Positions 44,717 to 54,542 of a DNA stretch of 64,000 nucleotides are shown here, one piece after another. The notes under the pieces are model-generated. The model did not search any database and was not told where the DNA came from. It worked only from the letters and a program-made list of their open reading frames with translations. Position numbers and translations under genes: made by a program. The stretch comes from Flammeovirgaceae bacterium UBA6059 (GTDB lineage: Bacteria > Bacteroidota > Bacteroidia > Cytophagales > Cyclobacteriaceae): contig DIYH01000034.1 in the NCBI GenBank assembly GCA_002435755.1, positions 98,124-162,123 on the forward strand, in the 5' to 3' direction. Every line of letters begins with the position of its first letter. The stretch's first letter is position 1.

Positions 44717-45715
44717 CTATTTCGCTAATCCTTGTTGCCACTTCCATGCGTCTCGCATCATATCTGTCAAGCCGAGTTCAGCTTTCCAGCGGAGTTTCTT
44801 GTAAGCCATCGATGGATCTCCATAGATTTCCGGTAGGTCACCGACTCTTCGATCAACGATGCTGTAGTTCAACTTCATGTCAGCGACTTCTTCGAATGCT
44901 TTGATCACCTCAAGCACAGAATAACCTCGACCTGTCCCTAGATTGAGGGCTGTGTAAGGACCCAGGTCAACCTTGAGTGCTTTAACATGAGCGCTGGCAA
45001 GATCTACCACGTGGATATAATCCCGTATAGCCGTGCCATCAGGTGTGTCATAGTCTCCGCCAAACACTTTTAGCTGATCTCTTAGGCCCGCGCCGGTTTG
45101 GGTGATGAAGGGAACCAGGTTGTTAGGCACTCCCTTGGGCAGCTCTCCGATCTTACTAGAATGATGTGCCCCGACAGGATTGAAGTAGCGGAGTGATACA
45201 ACCTCATACCTGGCAACTTTGGCGACTGACCCTAGTATCTGCTCGCACATTTGCTTGGTCTTACCATAAGGCGATGGTGTATCACCAAATGGTGTGGACT
45301 CGGTAACCGGTAGGAACTCCGGCTGACCATATACTGTGCAAGATGAGGAGAAAACGAACTTCTTGGCTTGATGATCTTCCAGTACTTTGAGGAGATTGAT
45401 GAGACCACTAACATTGATATCATAGTAATGGAGTGGCTTGTTGACAGACTCCCCTACCGCCTTTTTAGCAGCGAGATGTATGACGTTTTCGATCTCGTAT
45501 CTCTGAAAGACACCTTTCAGGAAGTCAATATCGCGAACATCACCCAATTCAAAATAGATCTCAGTGCCAGTAAGCTCCGACAGCCGACCCAATACAGTGT
45601 ACTCGCTATTGGAAAGATCATCGATGATCACGATATCATGGCCTTGCTTTATGAGTTCCACAGCTACATGGGAGCCTATGTATCCCAAACCGCCTGTTAA
45701 TAATACTTTCTTCAT
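44717..45715 (-). CDS. galE: UDP-glucose 4-epimerase
   Basis: About 332 residues from ATG 45715 (six earlier in-frame codons overlap the upstream gene). Short-chain dehydrogenase fold with the NAD-binding GGLGYIGSH near the N-terminus, the SSSCTVYG strand, and catalytic Tyr/Lys in YGKTK, followed by VSLRYFNPVGAH and the C-terminal GDLPEIYGDPS. It interconverts UDP-galactose and UDP-glucose, closing the Leloir pathway. Last gene of the galactan operon, one base after the symporter stop. Confidence 0.95.
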   Translation of the reverse strand: MKKVLLTGGLGYIGSHVAVELIKQGHDIVIIDDLSNSEYTVLGRLSELTGTEIYFELGDVRDIDFLKGVFQRYEIENVIHLAAKKAVGESVNKPLHYYDINVSGLINLLKVLEDHQAKKFVFSSSCTVYGQPEFLPVTESTPFGDTPSPYGKTKQMCEQILGSVAKVARYEVVSLRYFNPVGAHHSSKIGELPKGVPNNLVPFITQTGAGLRDQLKVFGGDYDTPDGTAIRDYIHVVDLASAHVKALKVDLGPYTALNLGTGRGYSVLEVIKAFEEVADMKLNYSIVDRRVGDLPEIYGDPSMAYKKLRWKAELGLTDMMRDAWKWQQGLAK

Positions 45716-45716
45716 G

Positions 45717-47330
45717 TTACCAGAATAATGCATAGAGTACGGCGCAAATGATCGTCACCGCAAACGCTGAAATATTGAATGTCGCATTAGTATCAAATAT
45801 TCCTTTCGGCAGTGGTATGCCTTTTTCATCATCTTGTCCTTTACCTTGAAGTAAGCTAAGCACTGCAATTATACCCATGGTCATGAGTGCTGTTAGTCCC
45901 ATTTGATGCATCCAGGGTAGATATGTCATCAACTTCAACCCAAGTGCCACTGGGATCGACAGTACGGTCCCAATGATCGCGCCTTGATTCGTGGCTTTCT
46001 TCCAAAATAGTCCTAGTAAAAAGACGGCTAATATGCCCGGACTCACTACGCCTGTATACTCCTGGATAAACTGAAACGCCTGATCAATACCTCCCAGTAG
46101 TGGTGCCATAACACATGCAATTGACAGGGCAATACCTGCTGTGATCCGGCCAGTATTGACCGTCTGCTTATCATTCGCATTTTTGTTGATGTAGGTCTTG
46201 TAGATGTCCATGGTAAAGATCGTAGAGGTAGAATTGAGCATTGACGCTAGTGAAGAGACAATGGCGGCTGTTAATGCGGCAAAGGCAATGCCCTTCATGC
46301 CTGAAGGCAGCAACTGAAGGAGCCACGGATAGGCCTTATCTGAAGCGCCGGGTTCCGGCATATTCATTAGGGCGCTTTCTCCAAGTCTTGACAATATCTG
46401 GGGATCATTTACAATCACAAAAGCGGCAATGCCGGGTACCACTACAATAAATGGGATCAACAGTTTCAAAAAGGCCGCCATGACAATTCCCTTCTGTGCT
46501 TCTCGCAACGACTTAGCTGCCAAGGTCCTTTGTATGATGTATTGATTGAAGCCCCAGTAGTAAAGGTTAGCTACCCATAGTCCACCGATCAATACCCAGA
46601 TCCCTGGTAGGTTGGAGTACTCAGGATTTGATCTGTCCAGGATCATATGAAACCGATCAGGAGCGGCTTCTAACAGTTGGTTAAATCCTGCGAGCCACCC
46701 AGCATCTTCGGAAAGAACATTTAATGCTAAGTAAGTCGTGAAAAGACCGCCCAATACAAGAAAAAATACCTGGATCACATCTGTCCAGGCCACTGCACTT
46801 AGCCCTCCATAGAGTGAATATGCAGCTGCGAAAATCGCAAGCCCTATCACTCCATACACCATAGGTATGCCCATGATACCTTCTAATGCCAGTGCTCCGA
46901 GATATAATACTGAGGATAGATTGACAAAAACGAAAAGGGCTATCCAGAATACGGCGAGAATGGTCTTGAGTTGTGTGCTGTATCTCTTCTCTACAAACTC
47001 AGGGATCGTGTAAATTCCTTTTTCTATGAAAATTGGTAGAAAGTATTTGCCGACGATGATCAGGGTAATAGCTGCCATCCACTCGTAAGAGGCAATCGCC
47101 AAACCGGAAGCAAAGCCGGAACCTGACATCCCTATAAACTGCTCTGCTGAAATGTTGGCTGCAATAAGTGAAGCGCCAATGGCCCACCATGGCAAAGACT
47201 TGCTTGCCAAAAAGTAGTCTTCAGCGTTTTTTTGATGGCCCTTTTTATCCCTGGAGACGAGAAGTCCTACACTTAGGATCAGTGCGCAATACGCACCGAA
47301 AATGATAGTATCAAGGGTAGAGAAGTTCAT
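45717..47330 (-). CDS. Sodium-solute symporter (SGLT family), probable galactose importer
   Basis: Protein of 537 residues with about 14 hydrophobic segments and the SSS-family signatures AISAEQFIGMSGSGFASGLA-like (GASLIAANISAEQFIGMSGS), YGGLSAVAWTDVIQ and a C-terminal VSPGILAVFLLGLFW. These symporters move sugars with sodium across the inner membrane. Between galT and galE in a galactan operon, galactose (or a short galactoside) is the probable substrate. Typical length for the family. 26 bases after galT. Confidence 0.92.
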   Translation of the reverse strand: MNFSTLDTIIFGAYCALILSVGLLVSRDKKGHQKNAEDYFLASKSLPWWAIGASLIAANISAEQFIGMSGSGFASGLAIASYEWMAAITLIIVGKYFLPIFIEKGIYTIPEFVEKRYSTQLKTILAVFWIALFVFVNLSSVLYLGALALEGIMGIPMVYGVIGLAIFAAAYSLYGGLSAVAWTDVIQVFFLVLGGLFTTYLALNVLSEDAGWLAGFNQLLEAAPDRFHMILDRSNPEYSNLPGIWVLIGGLWVANLYYWGFNQYIIQRTLAAKSLREAQKGIVMAAFLKLLIPFIVVVPGIAAFVIVNDPQILSRLGESALMNMPEPGASDKAYPWLLQLLPSGMKGIAFAALTAAIVSSLASMLNSTSTIFTMDIYKTYINKNANDKQTVNTGRITAGIALSIACVMAPLLGGIDQAFQFIQEYTGVVSPGILAVFLLGLFWKKATNQGAIIGTVLSIPVALGLKLMTYLPWMHQMGLTALMTMGIIAVLSLLQGKGQDDEKGIPLPKGIFDTNATFNISAFAVTIICAVLYALFW

Positions 47331-47356
47331 TCGTGGTTAGATAGGTTAGTTTGATC

Positions 47357-48391
47357 TTACTTCTTTTTGTAGTGGACATTGGATAATGACTTTAATGTAG
47401 CAGCGGCTTGTTCCGGGGTAATATCTCGTTGTGGGCTGGCAAACATCTCGTATCCCACCATAAACTTCTTAACCGTAGCAGACCTTAACAGTGGCGGATA
47501 AAAGGCATAATGAAAATGCCAACCACTGCAGTCGCCACCATCCGTTGGACGCTGTTGCATACCTGCGGAGTAAGGAAAGGAAGTGCTAAATAGGTTATCA
47601 TACCGAATGGTGATCTCCAGCATCATCTCCGCAAAGGCAATTACTTCATATTGAGCCATGTCGGTCACAGCCTGAAAATGCCTCCGAGGTATGATCATGG
47701 TCTCGTATGGCCAGGTTGCCCAGAAAGGCACCAAACACACAAAATGATCATTTTGAGTTATGATACGCGCCTCTTCTTCAAGCTCTTGCTTTAGGTAATC
47801 TGACAGCATACTTCGACCCTTCTCGGCAAAGTACTTTTGCTGGGTGGTCGTTCGCTTTTGAATCTCATTCGGTATTGAGCTTTGCGCCCATATCTGACCA
47901 TGTGGGTGTGGATTACTACACCCCATGATCGCTCCCTTATTTTCGAAGATCTGCACGTTGGAGATCGTTGGGTTACCCCCCAACGCATCAAACTCCGACT
48001 GCCAAACCTTGATCACATTGATCAAATCCTCCGGCTCCATCTCAGCCATGGTCAGGGAATGATCAGGCGAAAAGCATATCACTTTGCAGATGCCTCGCTC
48101 CTCCTTGATGCTTAACAGACCATCACTTATTTCGGCTGTACCACCTTCATCGATCAAGGCCGCAAAGTCATTCTGGAAAACAAATGTTGATGGATACATA
48201 GGGTTCCTTTCCCCACCTGCGCGTTCGTTTCCTGGACATAAGTAGCAACTTGGATCGTAGCTTGGTCGATCCGCTACCGCAATATCCTCGGTCTTGCCTT
48301 GCCAGGGACGCTTCGTCCTATGCGGCGATACAAGCACCCACTCTTCTGTAAGCGGATTGTATCTTTTATGAGGCTGGTCTTTGAGTTCCAT
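47357..48391 (-). CDS. galT: Galactose-1-phosphate uridylyltransferase
   Basis: Protein of 344 residues. Starts with KDQPHKRYNPLTEEWVLVSP, has zinc-site cysteines in CYLCPGN, and the active-site NPHPHGQIWAQ with the nucleophilic histidine. It transfers UMP from UDP-glucose to galactose-1-phosphate. Directly after galK (2-base gap), so coexpressed with it. Confidence 0.95.
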   Translation of the reverse strand: MELKDQPHKRYNPLTEEWVLVSPHRTKRPWQGKTEDIAVADRPSYDPSCYLCPGNERAGGERNPMYPSTFVFQNDFAALIDEGGTAEISDGLLSIKEERGICKVICFSPDHSLTMAEMEPEDLINVIKVWQSEFDALGGNPTISNVQIFENKGAIMGCSNPHPHGQIWAQSSIPNEIQKRTTTQQKYFAEKGRSMLSDYLKQELEEEARIITQNDHFVCLVPFWATWPYETMIIPRRHFQAVTDMAQYEVIAFAEMMLEITIRYDNLFSTSFPYSAGMQQRPTDGGDCSGWHFHYAFYPPLLRSATVKKFMVGYEMFASPQRDITPEQAAATLKSLSNVHYKKK

Positions 48392-48393
48392 GC

Positions 48394-49572
48394 TTATCCG
48401 ATTAATGAAACCCCGTCCGCCACCCTGACTTCAATCGGAGTGATCTCTTTGCCAAATTCCATTAGGTAGGCCACTTTGAGTCCCGATATCAGGGCCTCTT
48501 CACTTCCTTCACGCACCAGGTTAAGGGTGCAACCCCCAAAGCCACCTCCCATCATCCTTGCACCAAGTACATCTGAGTGCTTGTTGGCATAGTCCGCCAT
48601 AAAGTCGATCTCAGGGCAGGTAATTTCATACTCGTAACGCATGGCATGCTGCGCTTCCCTGAGGACTTGACCCGCTTCATACCAATTTGACTCAGACAAT
48701 GCCCCAGTAAATCGCATTACACGCTGATTCTCTTCTATGATATACTTACATCTCTTAGCTACCGCAATGGGTAACTTATCAACTACTTTGTCCAACTGCT
48801 CTTTCGACACATCTCTAAGGCTGGTTATGCCATCAAATTCTTTTTGAAGTACTTCTACGCCTTGCTGACATTGCTGCCTTCTGATATTATACTCTGAGTC
48901 CGCCAGGCTATGCGTCACATTGGAGTTAAGCAGTAGTAGGGAATACCCATTCAGTCCTACCGGAAAATACTGGTGCTGCAAAGAGCGGCAGTCCAGAAGT
49001 AGTGCATGGCCTTCCTTGCCCATAAGGCTGGCAAACTGATCCATGATACCGCATTGCACACCTGCATAATGATGTTCCGCCATTTGCGATAGCTCGGCCA
49101 TCTTCGTCCTTGACAGTCCAAGGTTGAAGAGCTCATTGAGTCCATAGCAGGTACCGCACTCCAGAGCTGCCGATGACGACATTCCTGAGCCTCGCGGTAC
49201 ATCCCCTGCGAAGACAAGGTTAAATCCATAAAGTTCCTTACCATCGTTGATTAGCTCCGCCGCTACTCCCATCACGTAGTTTTGCCAGCTACCCTCAGGC
49301 AATGGGGCCATATCAGTCAGGTCAAAATCAAAGCGCTCGTCAAAGTCGAGTGAGACGATACAAGATTGGGTGGCATGATCAGACTTTCCTATCGCAAAGT
49401 AAATCAAATGCGAGACAGCAGCCGGAAGTACAAAGCCATCGTTATAGTCGGTATGTTCTCCAATAAGGTTGATGCGGCCTGGCGCACGGACGAGTGTGGT
49501 TGGGAGATGACCGAAGGTGCCACGAAATCGATCATTTAATCGTTCTAAATATTTTAGGTTGGTAACGCCCAT
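48394..49572 (-). CDS. galK: Galactokinase
   Basis: Protein of 392 residues of the GHMP kinase family: RAPGRINLIGEHTDYNDGFV at the N-terminus, the phosphate loop PRGSGMSSSAALE, and GARMMGGGFGGCTLNL near the C-terminus. It phosphorylates galactose at C1. Located 24 bases downstream of the GH2 gene. Confidence 0.96.
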   Translation of the reverse strand: MGVTNLKYLERLNDRFRGTFGHLPTTLVRAPGRINLIGEHTDYNDGFVLPAAVSHLIYFAIGKSDHATQSCIVSLDFDERFDFDLTDMAPLPEGSWQNYVMGVAAELINDGKELYGFNLVFAGDVPRGSGMSSSAALECGTCYGLNELFNLGLSRTKMAELSQMAEHHYAGVQCGIMDQFASLMGKEGHALLLDCRSLQHQYFPVGLNGYSLLLLNSNVTHSLADSEYNIRRQQCQQGVEVLQKEFDGITSLRDVSKEQLDKVVDKLPIAVAKRCKYIIEENQRVMRFTGALSESNWYEAGQVLREAQHAMRYEYEITCPEIDFMADYANKHSDVLGARMMGGGFGGCTLNLVREGSEEALISGLKVAYLMEFGKEITPIEVRVADGVSLIG

Positions 49573-49596
49573 TTTTAGAAATCAACCTGAGAACAA

Positions 49597-51891
49597 TCAC
49601 TTTAATGAAGCCGACTGCAATCCGTTTGCTTCAGCTTTGAGATCTAACTCTACAGGGTTCCCTTTATACAATACGGATGCTATCCCAGCCTCTGCCCTGA
49701 CAGGATTAGCTCCGATGAGTTCTCCAGAAGTTGTACTAAAGGTAACTAACGTAGAGTCATATGGTAAGATGGTACCATTTTTATCAACTACTGCTGCATA
49801 CACAAAAAAGATATCTTCATCTGAACTCACACTATTCTCCAGCCTATCAACAGACAACTTAAGCGAAGCAGCCTTCCCTGGTGTGATCACAGTATCAGAG
49901 GCTACTGTGTCACCATTGATCAGACCGAGCGCCAAAAGCTCACCTGCTTCAAATGCTTCTAACGTGAACTTGAAAGAAGGATGTGCCAGGTGGTCAGAAA
50001 AGTCATCTCTAGATGGCCTTTTTCGCTCAATTAAACGTCCATTGAGAAACAATGCCACCTCCTCGCAATTGCTGAATACAGTAACGGGGATTTCAGATTT
50101 CTCAGTCCAGTAAGAAGTGATTTTCACCATTGGCCCGTCATCAACTAAAGGATGGCTGACAAGCTCCTCAGGTGGTCGCTGGCTTCTGTAGAAATGATAC
50201 GCAAATTTTGGAATGCGAAAAATATCAGCGATCCCCGAAGCTTCAAGATCATCAGCATATCCGCGGTTGTAGTCGAACATCACCCAGTTGGCATGGCCGA
50301 TAGTTCCAGAGTTTTGACCTTTTCGATTAGAGTTGGCCGCCTCCTGGAAGTTGAAAGCTTGCTGAAGTAGCCTCTTCTCTCCTGCGCCTCTCAGCTGTCG
50401 GCTGTTACGTTCTTCATCGGTAAGGTCTGCATATGCAGTCTGATTGAAACCAGCGTTTTGTGCATAGTATTCCCAATCTCCATATTCAGCTATGAAAATG
50501 TTTCTTTCACCATTCTTATAGTCATTCCAGTAGTTAGGTGGCTTGGCATGCTGTCGTGCAGGTATAAAGAGATCGTAAGATGGGTGATCAATCCAACCGG
50601 CAGTGTAGGTATCTTTATATGGGAGCTCTTCTTTCAGGATTCGGTTGGCTTCAATCATATAGCTCTCTGACATATTAGACTCATTGACTGACACTTCCCA
50701 AAAAACGACCGATGGATGATTCCGGTCTCTACGAACCATATCTCTGACATCTTGTAGGGAGTTCTCTGCAAAAGTACCTTCCTCAAAATGCTGCCAGCCC
50801 GGGATGGCATTCATGACCAGGATCCCCAGTTCGTCACATGCATCCAGAAATGCTTCATCCTGCGGATAGTGACTTAATCTGACAAAGTCAAACCCTGCGT
50901 TTTTGATCTTCAGCGCATCTCTATAGTTAGCTTCATTGGAGATGGCATACCCTACATAAGGGTACTCCTGATGGCGATTGGTGCCTCTTAAATACTGCTT
51001 TTCGTTGTTCAGATAGAAGCCATCATCTTTGAGTTCGATCTTCCTAATGCCCACCTTGTCATTGAACTGATCGACTATTGCATCATCCGCATACACATCA
51101 ATCTTAAGATCATACAGAAAGGGGTCGAGGGTAGACCAGAGATTAGGGTTTTCAACTTCTACCAGTAACTTTACAGTCACTTCCGATTGTGGATTGATGA
51201 AAAACTCTCTTTCCGGTAGGACTAACTCATCTGACAGGCTGCCCATAAGCAGGATCGATTGTTTCTGATCAGTGTCATTCCTGAGATGCACTCTAATATG
51301 GCCTTTGGCTAATGACGGAGATATATCATCAAAATGAATTAACACACCACTCTCCGGAATGTCTTCAATGAATGGGTCTGAGATATAGATATCGTTCTTT
51401 CTGACGAGCCAGACATCCCTGTAGATACCACCGTAAAAGTTGAAGTCCAGTCCCGAAAGTGGTTTTCCTGGCGGCACGGTCGGATCATCCAGATTGCTAA
51501 CTTCCACGCGTATTTCATTTTCTCCAATCTCCAAGTAGTCACTTACATCAATGCTAAACGGCAGGTAGCCCCCGTAGTGCTTCTTCGCTAACTGATCATT
51601 GACATAGACCTTAGAAGTATGCATCACGCCCTCGAAATGAAGGTGAGTCTTACCTTGATCAGGTTGATCAACACTGATCATTTTGGTATAAGTCATTTCC
51701 CCCTGCCACTGATCATTGACTATGAGAGGTTCTATTTGTGGTGTATGGGGTAGGCTTACCGTTTGAGCTTCATGATCGTCAGACGAAAAAGTCCACTGAT
51801 CATTTAACTTGATTTTTTGATGCTCTATGGTCTCTCCAGTACAACTTCCTAAGATCAGCGTAGCAAGAAGCGGCATTAAAAGCTTGCTCAT
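49597..51891 (-). CDS. GH2 beta-galactosidase, exported lipoprotein
   Basis: Protein of 764 residues. Lipoprotein signal LILGSC (Cys17). Domain order: jelly-roll sugar-binding domain (about 25-190), Ig-like domain (about 195-290), TIM barrel (about 295-570) with acid/base Glu in SVNES (about residue 402) and nucleophile Glu in FIAEYGDWEY (about 466), then DUF4982/Ig-like C-terminal domains (CEEVALFLNGRLIERKRPSR; later DKNGTILPYDS). It would release galactose from galacto-oligosaccharides outside or in the periplasm. ATGA overlap with the GH53 gene. Beta-galactosidase specificity is inferred from the locus. Confidence 0.88.
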   Translation of the reverse strand: MSKLLMPLLATLILGSCTGETIEHQKIKLNDQWTFSSDDHEAQTVSLPHTPQIEPLIVNDQWQGEMTYTKMISVDQPDQGKTHLHFEGVMHTSKVYVNDQLAKKHYGGYLPFSIDVSDYLEIGENEIRVEVSNLDDPTVPPGKPLSGLDFNFYGGIYRDVWLVRKNDIYISDPFIEDIPESGVLIHFDDISPSLAKGHIRVHLRNDTDQKQSILLMGSLSDELVLPEREFFINPQSEVTVKLLVEVENPNLWSTLDPFLYDLKIDVYADDAIVDQFNDKVGIRKIELKDDGFYLNNEKQYLRGTNRHQEYPYVGYAISNEANYRDALKIKNAGFDFVRLSHYPQDEAFLDACDELGILVMNAIPGWQHFEEGTFAENSLQDVRDMVRRDRNHPSVVFWEVSVNESNMSESYMIEANRILKEELPYKDTYTAGWIDHPSYDLFIPARQHAKPPNYWNDYKNGERNIFIAEYGDWEYYAQNAGFNQTAYADLTDEERNSRQLRGAGEKRLLQQAFNFQEAANSNRKGQNSGTIGHANWVMFDYNRGYADDLEASGIADIFRIPKFAYHFYRSQRPPEELVSHPLVDDGPMVKITSYWTEKSEIPVTVFSNCEEVALFLNGRLIERKRPSRDDFSDHLAHPSFKFTLEAFEAGELLALGLINGDTVASDTVITPGKAASLKLSVDRLENSVSSDEDIFFVYAAVVDKNGTILPYDSTLVTFSTTSGELIGANPVRAEAGIASVLYKGNPVELDLKAEANGLQSASLK

Positions 51892-53087
51892 TCGGCTTGA
51901 TAATTAGCCTGATCAAAAAAATCAAAAACTGGCAATGCTTCATTGTCGTTTGTTGCATCGAAAAAAGTGGCATTGTCCCAGTGAGAGCCATCACCCCATC
52001 GAGTACCACAGTCCGTGGAAATCCATGCGGGCTCCCAGTAAATGACACCTTCGCCACCTCCCTCAAGTAAGGTCTGGGTGAGGGTGATCATGTAGTCTTT
52101 TTGTCCTTGCGGTGTAGCTCCAAATCCTTCTATCAATGCGTCCTGGCCCAGCAGGTTATTGGCAGGATCAGCATTATGAAACGTACTTGGATAGGCGGTC
52201 TCCACAATCATGATTCGTTTTTGAAATCTGCTTTTAAGAGATACTATGACAGATGATAATTCCGATAGCGAATACTCCGACCACTTAGGGTAGTAGGACA
52301 AACCTATCCAGTCAAAATCACCTATACCATTGGCCTGTGCCTCGGGAAACCACCATTCGGCATTCTCTGGTTGGGCTATGTGAAGCATAGTTTCAACAGA
52401 GGTTCCGTATTCTTCATTGAAGTTGTCCACGGCACTTAGCCCCTGATTGAGTAGATAGGTGTTTCTCTCCCAATTAATCCGGTCATAGTTCTCGGCAGGT
52501 AGTGGCATCATGACCTCAACATTGGTCTCGTTCCCAATTTGTACCATTTCCGGTAGCAAATCCATGTTTTTAAGTTTAAGCAGGGTACCGAAGGTGTACT
52601 GATACACTGAGTCTCCCAGTATCTCCATCGACTCGATATCTCGCCATGCCGCCGGGATCAATTGCTTTTCGGGATCGGCCCAGTCATCAGAGTAATGGAA
52701 ATCAAGAAGTACGGCCATCCCAAGCGCTTTTGATTTTGCGATAGACTTTTGTATGTCATCAAAATCAGAATATGCTGTCCAATCTGGTGTATGCCAAAGC
52801 CTGAGTCTCACGAGGTTGTTGCCTTTGTCGGCAAAAAACTGATAAGGATCTACTTCCTCGCCTTCGGATCGGTAGGTGCCCCCACAATCAAGCATCTCAT
52901 TGACATAAGAAAGATCTGAGCCCAGGTAAGGCGCTGATACTCTCACTTCACCATTATCTATGATCGGCAATTCTTGATTACCAGCATTGCCAGTCTCTTC
53001 CTGACCACAACCAAGCATGATCAACAATACAAGGATCGAAAGTGATGCTGTTTTTACGTATCTCGTAATATTGGTCGAATCAATCAT
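51888..53087 (-). CDS. GH53 arabinogalactan endo-beta-1,4-galactanase, lipoprotein
   Basis: Protein of 399 residues. Lipoprotein signal LIMLGC (Cys27). GH53 barrel with NLVRLRLWHTP, LDFHYSDDWADP, the acid/base Glu187 in QIGNETNVE and the nucleophile Glu296 in IMIVETAYP, ending in YWEPAW. It cuts beta-1,4-galactan, the diagnostic enzyme of this locus. Overlaps the susD gene end by 8 bases. Confidence 0.95.
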   Translation of the reverse strand: MIDSTNITRYVKTASLSILVLLIMLGCGQEETGNAGNQELPIIDNGEVRVSAPYLGSDLSYVNEMLDCGGTYRSEGEEVDPYQFFADKGNNLVRLRLWHTPDWTAYSDFDDIQKSIAKSKALGMAVLLDFHYSDDWADPEKQLIPAAWRDIESMEILGDSVYQYTFGTLLKLKNMDLLPEMVQIGNETNVEVMMPLPAENYDRINWERNTYLLNQGLSAVDNFNEEYGTSVETMLHIAQPENAEWWFPEAQANGIGDFDWIGLSYYPKWSEYSLSELSSVIVSLKSRFQKRIMIVETAYPSTFHNADPANNLLGQDALIEGFGATPQGQKDYMITLTQTLLEGGGEGVIYWEPAWISTDCGTRWGDGSHWDNATFFDATNDNEALPVFDFFDQANYQAE

Positions 53088-54534
53088 AACCTGGGTTTTG
53101 TATCAAGTTGGGGTTTCTGTCAATTTCAGATTGGTGGATCGGGTAAAGCACGTGGAAGTGCTGTGCAGCCAAGCCCCTCTCCCTCGCTCTTTCGATCAAC
53201 TTGCCATGCCTGATCAAGTCTTCGCGACGGTAGCCTTCAGCATAAAGCTCCCAGCCACGCTCTTGCAATATATAGTCTCTCAAAGCCTCTTTGGTATTGA
53301 ACTCAGCCAATTGAATGAGCTTGTCCGAGTCTCCCGGAAATGCCCTTGTCCTCAATTGATTAATTAGATCAATCGACTCCTGGTTAGGACCGTTCAGTTC
53401 ATTCAAAGCTTCAGCAAGAGTGAGTAGTACCTCCGCATACCGCAGTAATACGATATCATTACCTGCCCATGGCCCGTTGTGTCCCTCGTCAAAGCCATAC
53501 TTCATGATCATTGCACCGTTATTGACGGTCTTTATAGAACCATCAAAAGCTTCGTATTCCTTGACGAGCAGTTCACGACGAATGTCAGAAGGATCGAAGG
53601 TCTCGTAAAAAGCCTGTCTAATCCTTGTACCTCCCCATGACGATGCGATGAAGTCAGGCTCTGCTGTAGCAGCAAGAAAAGTATTGCCCAATAAAGCCTG
53701 ATTGATACAAGGTAATGAAAGGATAATCTCAGGATTGCCAGCGTTATCCACATCGAAGATATCGCTATACTGCTCAGATAGCGAATACATGCCTAGCACC
53801 TGTCTTGCAGTTTCAGCAGCTTCAGACCACATTTTCTGATTGAGATAAAATCGGGACAACAGTGCCAACGCCGCTCCGCTCGTAAACCTACCATAATCAG
53901 GGCCACTATGAAATTGCGGTAGCAGCTCAGAAGCTCTTGTAAAATCACTTACGATGCTATTGATAACATCCGCCTGAGGTGCCTGGCTGGGCAGTAGAAA
54001 CGGATCGCTACTTGACTCTAATATTAGCGGTATATTACCATAAAGACTGAAGAGGTGGTAATAAAAGAGCGCCCGTCCAAAATAGGCCTCACCAAGTACG
54101 CGATCCCTGATTTCTTCTGAGACGTTAGGATTATCAGTAACATTTTCGATCACCACATTGGCTAGGTTGACACCTTCATACAGATCAGAGAAGAAAAAGA
54201 AAAACCCACTGCCGGAATTAGGTATGAAAATGAAATTCTCAAGGACACCAAATGGTCCTGCAGGGAAGGTAATAGCCCAGGTAGTGAACACTTCGTCGGT
54301 CACCAATTCGGCATGGTTAAACAGCGATTCGTTTCCGAATACAAACAAACCCCACTCACTGTTTCCGGCTCCCCTCATTCTTGAATAAATGGAGTTAACC
54401 GCCGTAATAGCATCTCCGTCCGAACGAAAGAAGTTATTAGAGGCCACCTCGTCGAATACTTCCTCCTCCAATGAGGTATCACAGGAGAAAACTAAAAGGC
54501 TTAAAAGGACAATGACAAATTTCAGATTATTCAT
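53080..54534 (-). CDS. SusD-family glycan-binding lipoprotein
   Basis: Protein of 484 residues. Lipoprotein signal LLVFSC (Cys18), then the SusD helical TPR core (GEAYFGRALFYYHLFSLYGN, YFGRAL-type motif), SGAALALLSRFYL, RYAEVLLTLAEALNEL and the C-terminal ILQERGWELYAEGYRREDLIRHG. It caps the SusC barrel and binds galactan oligosaccharides at the cell surface. 8 bases separate it from susC. Confidence 0.95.
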   Translation of the reverse strand: MNNLKFVIVLLSLLVFSCDTSLEEEVFDEVASNNFFRSDGDAITAVNSIYSRMRGAGNSEWGLFVFGNESLFNHAELVTDEVFTTWAITFPAGPFGVLENFIFIPNSGSGFFFFFSDLYEGVNLANVVIENVTDNPNVSEEIRDRVLGEAYFGRALFYYHLFSLYGNIPLILESSSDPFLLPSQAPQADVINSIVSDFTRASELLPQFHSGPDYGRFTSGAALALLSRFYLNQKMWSEAAETARQVLGMYSLSEQYSDIFDVDNAGNPEIILSLPCINQALLGNTFLAATAEPDFIASSWGGTRIRQAFYETFDPSDIRRELLVKEYEAFDGSIKTVNNGAMIMKYGFDEGHNGPWAGNDIVLLRYAEVLLTLAEALNELNGPNQESIDLINQLRTRAFPGDSDKLIQLAEFNTKEALRDYILQERGWELYAEGYRREDLIRHGKLIERARERGLAAQHFHVLYPIHQSEIDRNPNLIQNPGYD

Positions 54535-54542
54535 CGCTGTGC